A DNA stretch of 64,000 nt, taken from NCBI GenBank assembly GCA_029977865.1, contig JAPOKA010000005.1:1-64000 (forward strand). Direction: 5' to 3'. This DNA is from a bacterium. GTDB taxonomy: Bacteria; Planctomycetota; Phycisphaerae; Phycisphaerales; SM1A02. The position numbers were made by a program, and so were the translations under genes. Positions 59,687 through 64,000 of this stretch are shown here, piece after piece. How positions within the stretch are numbered: position 1 is the first letter of the stretch; each line of letters starts with the position of its first letter. The notes beneath the pieces are model-generated. The model was not told the DNA's origin. It was given only the letters and a program-made list of their open reading frames with translations, and did no database searches.

Positions 59687-61651
59687 TCAGACCCCGATTC
59701 CGCAGATTTGCGCAGCCCGGGCGGCGATCGCGCCCGCGTGCAGTCCGCAGTACTCGAGTTCCTCCTGCTCGGTGCGGGCCGACTTGGGCAACCGGTCCAC
59801 CGTCATCTGCACGATGGTGAAGGCGTCGCCGCTGTCGGTGCAGGCCTCCGAGACCGCCGAGCCGAGGCCGCCGCCGAAGTTGTCCTCGACGGTGAGGATG
59901 TTGCCGCCGTTCTTGTTGGCGATGTCGAGGAAGAGCTCGCGGTCGAAGGGCAGCGAGTAGAGATCGATGAGGGTCGCGTCGACCCCCGCCTTGTCGAGGA
60001 TCTCGATCGCCTTGTTGCACTCGTGCAGCATGTAGCCGGCCGAGCAGATCATGAGGTCGCGGCCCTCGGTGAGCATCTCGAACGAGCCGAGCTCGAACTC
60101 GGTCGAGTCGTCGTAGAGGAACTCGACCTCCGGGCGATGAACCCGCAGATAGCACATGCCGTGATGCTCGGCGGCGGCGACGGTGAGGGAGTAGGCGGCG
60201 AAGGCGTCGGCGGGCTGCAGCACGTAGCAGCCGGGCTGTCCGCGGTGGTCCTTCACGGTCGAGAGGCTGCGGAACCACGCCACGTCGGGCAGGGCCATCT
60301 GGCTCGGTCCGTCGGACGAGGGGGTGATGCCCACGTGCGAGCCGACCACCTTGAGGTTGGCGCCCGAGAGCAGGCCCATCTCGATCTGGTCGTAGGCGCG
60401 GGTGATGAACTTCCCGAAGGTCGCGAAGAAGGGGATCTTGCCGGCGGCGGAGAGCCCCACCGCGACCGACGCCATGTTCTGCTCGGCGATGCGGCACTCG
60501 ACGAAGCGGTCGCTCATGGCGCGATCGTTGGCGAACCACTCCGTGAAGGTGCTGTTCTTGACATCGGCGTCGAGGCCCCAGACCGCGGGGCTCGACTGGC
60601 CGAGGGCCCGCAACGCGAGGCCGAAGGCCTTGCGCGTCGAGAGGCGGCCGGCCTGGTAGGTGCTGGTCATGTCCCAGCCCTTCATCGCCTCGGGAAGCGA
60701 CGGCACCTCGCGAGCGGTCGCCGCCGGCGCCTCGTACTGGGCGGGCGGGAAGATCTTCAGCTCATCGCCGGCCAGCGCCGAGGTCAGGCCCACGCGGGTC
60801 GCGTTGAGTTCCTCGACGGCCTGGCGCAGCTTGTCGCCGGTGACGGGCTTGCCGTGCCAGTTGCCGCTCTGGATCGAAGGCACCCCCCAACCCTTGACGG
60901 TCTTCGCCACCACCGCACAGCAGACGCCGTCGTCGGCCTTCTTGGCCGCCGTGTCGAAGGCCGACTTGATCTCGGCAGGCGCGTGGCCGTCGATCTCGAA
61001 GACCTCGAAGCCGAAGGCCCGGAGCTTCGCGGCGAGCTTCGCAGCCGACTGCTGTTGGCTCACCGCATCCGACTGCCCGAACTTGTTGCAGTTGAAGATC
61101 GGCAGCACGCTCGAAAGGCCGTGCTCGACGATGAAGTCGGCTGCCTCCCAGATCTGGCCTTCACGGCTCTCGCCGTCACCGCAGATGCAGTAGACCCGCT
61201 TGTCGAGGCCGTCGGCCCGAGCCGCGAGGGCGAGGCCCGCTGCCACCGAGAGCCCCTGGCCGAGGCTGCCGGTCGCCGCGTCGAAGAACGGGAAGCCCTC
61301 GGCCGGGTTGGGGTGTCCTTCGAGGCAGGAATCGACGGCTCGCAGCGAGTTCAGGTCGCCCGGCTGCATGGGCCGCAGCGCGGATGGATCCTTGCCGAAG
61401 GCGATGCCCAAGTCGGCCGCGGCCGAGTAGATGATCGGCACCGCGTGGCCTTCGGAGAGGACGAGCCGATCGGAGGTCGGGTAGCGGGGGGCCTCGGGGA
61501 CCCACCGCATCGAGTGATAGAGAAGGACGGTGACGATGTGCCCGAGGCTCAGGGCCGTGCTCGGGTGACCGCTGCCGGCCGCCGCGCAGGACTCAAGGGC
61601 CATCTGATCGAGTTGAATGGCCTTGGCGTGAACGGCAGCGTCGAACGACAT
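59687..61651 (-). CDS. tkt: Transketolase
   Basis: 654 aa, a complete transketolase of the pentose phosphate pathway. The thiamine-diphosphate motif is GDGESREGQIWEAADF followed by NCNKFGQSDAVS, and the substrate-phosphate region SGNWHGKPV follows. The pyrimidine-domain Glu lies in ECRIAEQNMASVAVG, with FATFGKFITRAYDQIEM as another family block. The length (about 20 short of E. coli TktA) and the N-K-F-G-Q-S-D stretch resemble the animal-type subgroup. The start MSFDAAVHAKAIQ fits family N-termini; the frame is open far upstream without similarity. A 423-base leader region lies upstream and contains several hairpins. Confidence 0.94.
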   Translation of the reverse strand: MSFDAAVHAKAIQLDQMALESCAAAGSGHPSTALSLGHIVTVLLYHSMRWVPEAPRYPTSDRLVLSEGHAVPIIYSAAADLGIAFGKDPSALRPMQPGDLNSLRAVDSCLEGHPNPAEGFPFFDAATGSLGQGLSVAAGLALAARADGLDKRVYCICGDGESREGQIWEAADFIVEHGLSSVLPIFNCNKFGQSDAVSQQQSAAKLAAKLRAFGFEVFEIDGHAPAEIKSAFDTAAKKADDGVCCAVVAKTVKGWGVPSIQSGNWHGKPVTGDKLRQAVEELNATRVGLTSALAGDELKIFPPAQYEAPAATAREVPSLPEAMKGWDMTSTYQAGRLSTRKAFGLALRALGQSSPAVWGLDADVKNSTFTEWFANDRAMSDRFVECRIAEQNMASVAVGLSAAGKIPFFATFGKFITRAYDQIEMGLLSGANLKVVGSHVGITPSSDGPSQMALPDVAWFRSLSTVKDHRGQPGCYVLQPADAFAAYSLTVAAAEHHGMCYLRVHRPEVEFLYDDSTEFELGSFEMLTEGRDLMICSAGYMLHECNKAIEILDKAGVDATLIDLYSLPFDRELFLDIANKNGGNILTVEDNFGGGLGSAVSEACTDSGDAFTIVQMTVDRLPKSARTEQEELEYCGLHAGAIAARAAQICGIGV

Positions 61652-62074
61652 GGGCGGTCCTTCCGGGCCGGAACGGCCAAAGAGCCCGACCTCAGCCTTC
61701 CGGCCGGGGCCGCGTCGGTCTGAGCGCTGGGCGTCAGGTGCTTCGGGCAGCGGACGGGTCCCACGACCCCCCGCTGCGGGGTGCGGCAGTATCGGGAGCG
61801 AACCGGGTTTCCGCAAGGGTCTGCGGCGAGCCGAAGCCCGGATCCGGAGGGGTTTCTGGTGGTTCACGAAGAACCCGGACTCGCCGCGCGTGGCCTCGGG
61901 CGGAATCTGCTGAAGAACGGCACCAGGCCTCGAACCCCGGAGGGACTTCGGGGCTTCTCTCAAACCCGCCTCTGCGGGTGCATTGACTCCGAAACCGGTC
62001 GCCGTGCCTTCCCTACTCTCCCGCTGCGACTCCTCGCCGCCCCCGACCTCGATCAGGGGCGGGAGGCCCGCCAC
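61652..62074. other. Intergenic region between divergent tkt and the terminal gene, with stem-loops
   Basis: This 423-base stretch lacks a convincing gene. It contains an 8-bp hairpin (arms 61935-61942 and 61946-61953, loop GGA), an adjacent 6-bp hairpin (61964-61969 with 61974-61979, loop CTCT), and a shorter GC hairpin near 61768-61780. A good ribosome-binding site (GGGAGG) precedes the ATG at 62075. Both promoters should lie here. No known riboswitch or small RNA could be recognised. Confidence 0.55.
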
Positions 62075-64000
62075 ATGCTGAACCGACCTTTGGACCGCCT
62101 CATGAACTCGCACACCTCCCCGGATCGACCGCGCGGGCTCTCTCGCCGACCCGCCGACCTGCTCGCGGCGGTCGCCGTCGCGGCCATCTCTCTGTGGCCG
62201 CTCGCGCCCGCCGCCGCACAGGGCACCGATGGCAGTTTTCCCAACCCGCGCGGGGGCGCCGAGGTCGACGCCTGGCTCGACGACGCAGGCGTGCCCGAGG
62301 AAGGGCGCGATGCGATCTTCGTGATCCATGCCCGCTACCTCGACGAGGTCGAACGGCTGCGCGACTCGGAGATCGAGGCGTGGGTGCGAGCGAAGTCGAT
62401 CGCCTGGGATCCGGGCAGCATCGAGCTGATGGAGGCCAATGTCAGGCAGTCGCTCGCGCGGATCGAGCAGCAGCGTCGGCTGCTTGCGCGGCTCGACGCC
62501 TTGGAGGATCGGCTTTGGGGAGAGATCGCTTCGGCCGCGGAGGTCCCCGACGAGGTCCTGCGTTCGCTCCGCGAGCGGGCGACCCTGCGACGGCTCTCCG
62601 ATCTTGCAGGCGGCGTCATCATGGTCTACGAAGGCGGGATGCCGGTGGCCGATGTCGCGGCGCTGGCCGCGGCGGCCAAGGCGACGCCGGCCGAGGCGGC
62701 ACGAATTCGCCAGGCCCTCGCCGGTCACGACGCGGCAATGGCCACGCTGCTCGCGGAGGCGCGCGAGCTGACCCTCGAGCGTGAGAGCCAACAGGCGCTC
62801 TTCCAACTTCGCCAGGCCGAGTCGTGGGCCGAGACCGAGCGGCTCGTCCAAGCGGAGATCGCAGCGGCCACCGCGGAGAACCGACCCGCCGAGGTGCAGG
62901 AGATCTACGCCGCGCACAACGCCGAGGTGGACAGACTCGACGAGTTCTTGCAGCGACAGAGCGGGATCCAGGCGCGGCTGATCCGGCTGAACCTCGACGC
63001 GGTGCGTGCGATCGAGCCGATCGTCGGCGATCCGCTGCGCACCGCGCGAGTGCTCTCCGCCGCGGGAGTCGGCAACGACGGCATGGACGAGTTCTTCCAG
63101 ATGTTCGAGACGATGGGCATGGAGGGCGAGTTGTCGCCCGCCAAGGTCGACGCGGTCGCGGAACTCAAGGCCCGCACCGTCGCGGCGAACCTGCCGCAGC
63201 GACTCGAGCTCGCCGAACTCGAGGCGCGGCGACAGGAGATTCCCGACGGCGGATGGTCGCTGCTCGCGGACGGCACCTACGTGCAGTCGCCCGAGGGCGA
63301 GGAGATCGATCGCAGGATGATGGAGCTGCAGGGCAGTGCTTCGCAGCAGCAACAGATGCAGATCGTCATCGAGATCGGTCGAGTCATCGGATCGAAGACC
63401 TTCGCCCAAGCGATGCGAAAGTGGGGCCGGATGCAGGGTATGCCCGAGCAGATGCTCGAGCCGATGATCGCGCAGCTCGTCGCGGGCATCGAAGCGGGCG
63501 CCATCGATGCGGAGGCGATGCAGATTGAGTTCATGCGCAGGATGTGGTCGGCACCGCCGTCGTGGAAGGTGATCGACGAGGCGATGCTCGAGGCGATCCT
63601 CGATGACCTTGCGGTCGAGGGGGAGCTGCGGCTCGTCGCGAGCCAGCTGATCGAGGACGGCGCCCCGCGTTTCGCCGCCGCCATCGAGGAGACCGCCGCG
63701 GAACTGGCGCTGGCGGAGGACCTCGATCCCGAAGCGATGATGTGGATTCGGGAGATGGGCGGCGGCGGCAAGCAGGCCGCGGCCATCGATGCGGGGCTGC
63801 GGCGGGTGCTCGCGGCGGACGATGCGTTCTTCGACGATCTCGAAGGCGTGCTGGGCGAGCAGGTCGCCGATCGATTGCGGCCCTGGCGGGCGGTGCGGCG
63901 ATCGCAGCTGACCGCAGCCACCGACACCGGCTCCGGAACGTTCGTCTACTTCTGGATGGATCCATCCCTCGGGCGATTCGGTTCGGTGGATCTCTTCGTG
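62075..64000 (+). CDS. Secreted helical protein, 3' end beyond the window
   Basis: At least 642 codons without a stop, cut off by the window end. GGGAGG 8 bases before the ATG at 62075 supports that start; a Met nine codons later (62102) is an alternative. A signal peptide (hydrophobic ADLLAAVAVAAISLWPLAPA, then AAAQ) is followed by a largely helical region rich in Ala, Glu, Arg and Met, with predicted coiled-coil stretches such as QALFQLRQAESWAETERLVQ. No Cys-rich, catalytic or membrane element is seen. It is divergent from transketolase. I do not recognise the family. Confidence 0.75.
   Translation, partial: MLNRPLDRLMNSHTSPDRPRGLSRRPADLLAAVAVAAISLWPLAPAAAQGTDGSFPNPRGGAEVDAWLDDAGVPEEGRDAIFVIHARYLDEVERLRDSEIEAWVRAKSIAWDPGSIELMEANVRQSLARIEQQRRLLARLDALEDRLWGEIASAAEVPDEVLRSLRERATLRRLSDLAGGVIMVYEGGMPVADVAALAAAAKATPAEAARIRQALAGHDAAMATLLAEARELTLERESQQALFQLRQAESWAETERLVQAEIAAATAENRPAEVQEIYAAHNAEVDRLDEFLQRQSGIQARLIRLNLDAVRAIEPIVGDPLRTARVLSAAGVGNDGMDEFFQMFETMGMEGELSPAKVDAVAELKARTVAANLPQRLELAELEARRQEIPDGGWSLLADGTYVQSPEGEEIDRRMMELQGSASQQQQMQIVIEIGRVIGSKTFAQAMRKWGRMQGMPEQMLEPMIAQLVAGIEAGAIDAEAMQIEFMRRMWSAPPSWKVIDEAMLEAILDDLAVEGELRLVASQLIEDGAPRFAAAIEETAAELALAEDLDPEAMMWIREMGGGGKQAAAIDAGLRRVLAADDAFFDDLEGVLGEQVADRLRPWRAVRRSQLTAATDTGSGTFVYFWMDPSLGRFGSVDLFV

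Noticed and set aside
61652-62074. RNase P RNA, tmRNA or 6S RNA
   Set aside because: None of their conserved core sequences are visible; only short hairpins are.
61652-63409. Upstream extension of transketolase to a 1240-residue protein
   Set aside because: The frame is open by chance through the leader and opposite the terminal gene; transketolase similarity starts at 61651.

Overview
The window is a GC-rich, densely coded bacterial chromosome segment with genes on both strands. It looks like a planctomycete, most likely of the class Phycisphaerae. This is inferred from the combination of secreted proteins ending in dockerin/EF-hand-like repeats (248-1726, 17019-19250, 44117-47050), a DNRLRE-domain protein, a Tat-exported Gfo/Idh/MocA oxidoreductase, DUF1080 sugar-hydrolase modules and a GT41 (SPINDLY-like) transferase. 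No rRNA gene, phage, transposase or CRISPR array was seen. One tRNA gene (Cys, GCA) lies at 1816-1889.

Layout. 1-5.9 kb: a secreted DNRLRE protein, tRNA-Cys, small envelope proteins, a zinc-ribbon protein and two neighbouring cyclophilins, one cytosolic and one exported. 5.9-12.4 kb: a GT11 fucosyltransferase, gatB-hpt (overlapping), then a leftward surface-polysaccharide block (sulfotransferase-like protein, GT-B glycosyltransferase, O-antigen ligase-like Wzy). 12.5-19.3 kb: Gfo/Idh/MocA oxidoreductase, AmpG-like MFS carrier, 6-phosphogluconolactonase, a cupin and a large Cys-rich secreted dockerin protein. 19.5-23.6 kb: a dCache chemoreceptor and the agmatine-to-putrescine pair aguA-aguB. 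23.6-28.2 kb: a second glycan block with two tandem paralogous GT4 enzymes, an NAD-dependent sugar epimerase and another GT4. 28.3-36.6 kb: a membrane protein, a double Usp, TPR proteins, GT41, two methyltransferases and rmuC. 36.7-47 kb: carbohydrate use, with a sialate O-acetylesterase fused to two DUF1080 domains, phosphoglucomutase, an Rrf2 regulator, a BaiN-type flavoprotein and a chitinase carrying three CBM2-like modules. 47-54.7 kb: a coiled-coil lipoprotein, a coupled pair of M14 peptidases (one lacking its zinc ligands), and a class IV aminotransferase with a sulfotransferase. 54.8-64 kb: a SLC13/DASS carrier, a CNT nucleoside transporter fused to a phosphatase and a CxxCH module, DUF2237, DoxX, transketolase and a secreted helical protein cut by the window end.

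How it fits together. The exported chitinase, acetylesterase/DUF1080 enzyme and dockerin proteins suggest degradation of chitin and acetylated or sialylated glycans, feeding sugar phosphates to Pgm, Pgl and transketolase. The two glycosyltransferase blocks with sulfotransferase-like proteins suggest synthesis of a possibly sulfated surface polysaccharide. The least expected items are the transporter-phosphatase-CxxCH fusion (56456-58774) and the active/inactive M14 pair (48604-52283). Four adjacent gene pairs overlap by exactly 4 bases (ATGA or GTGA), indicating translational coupling.
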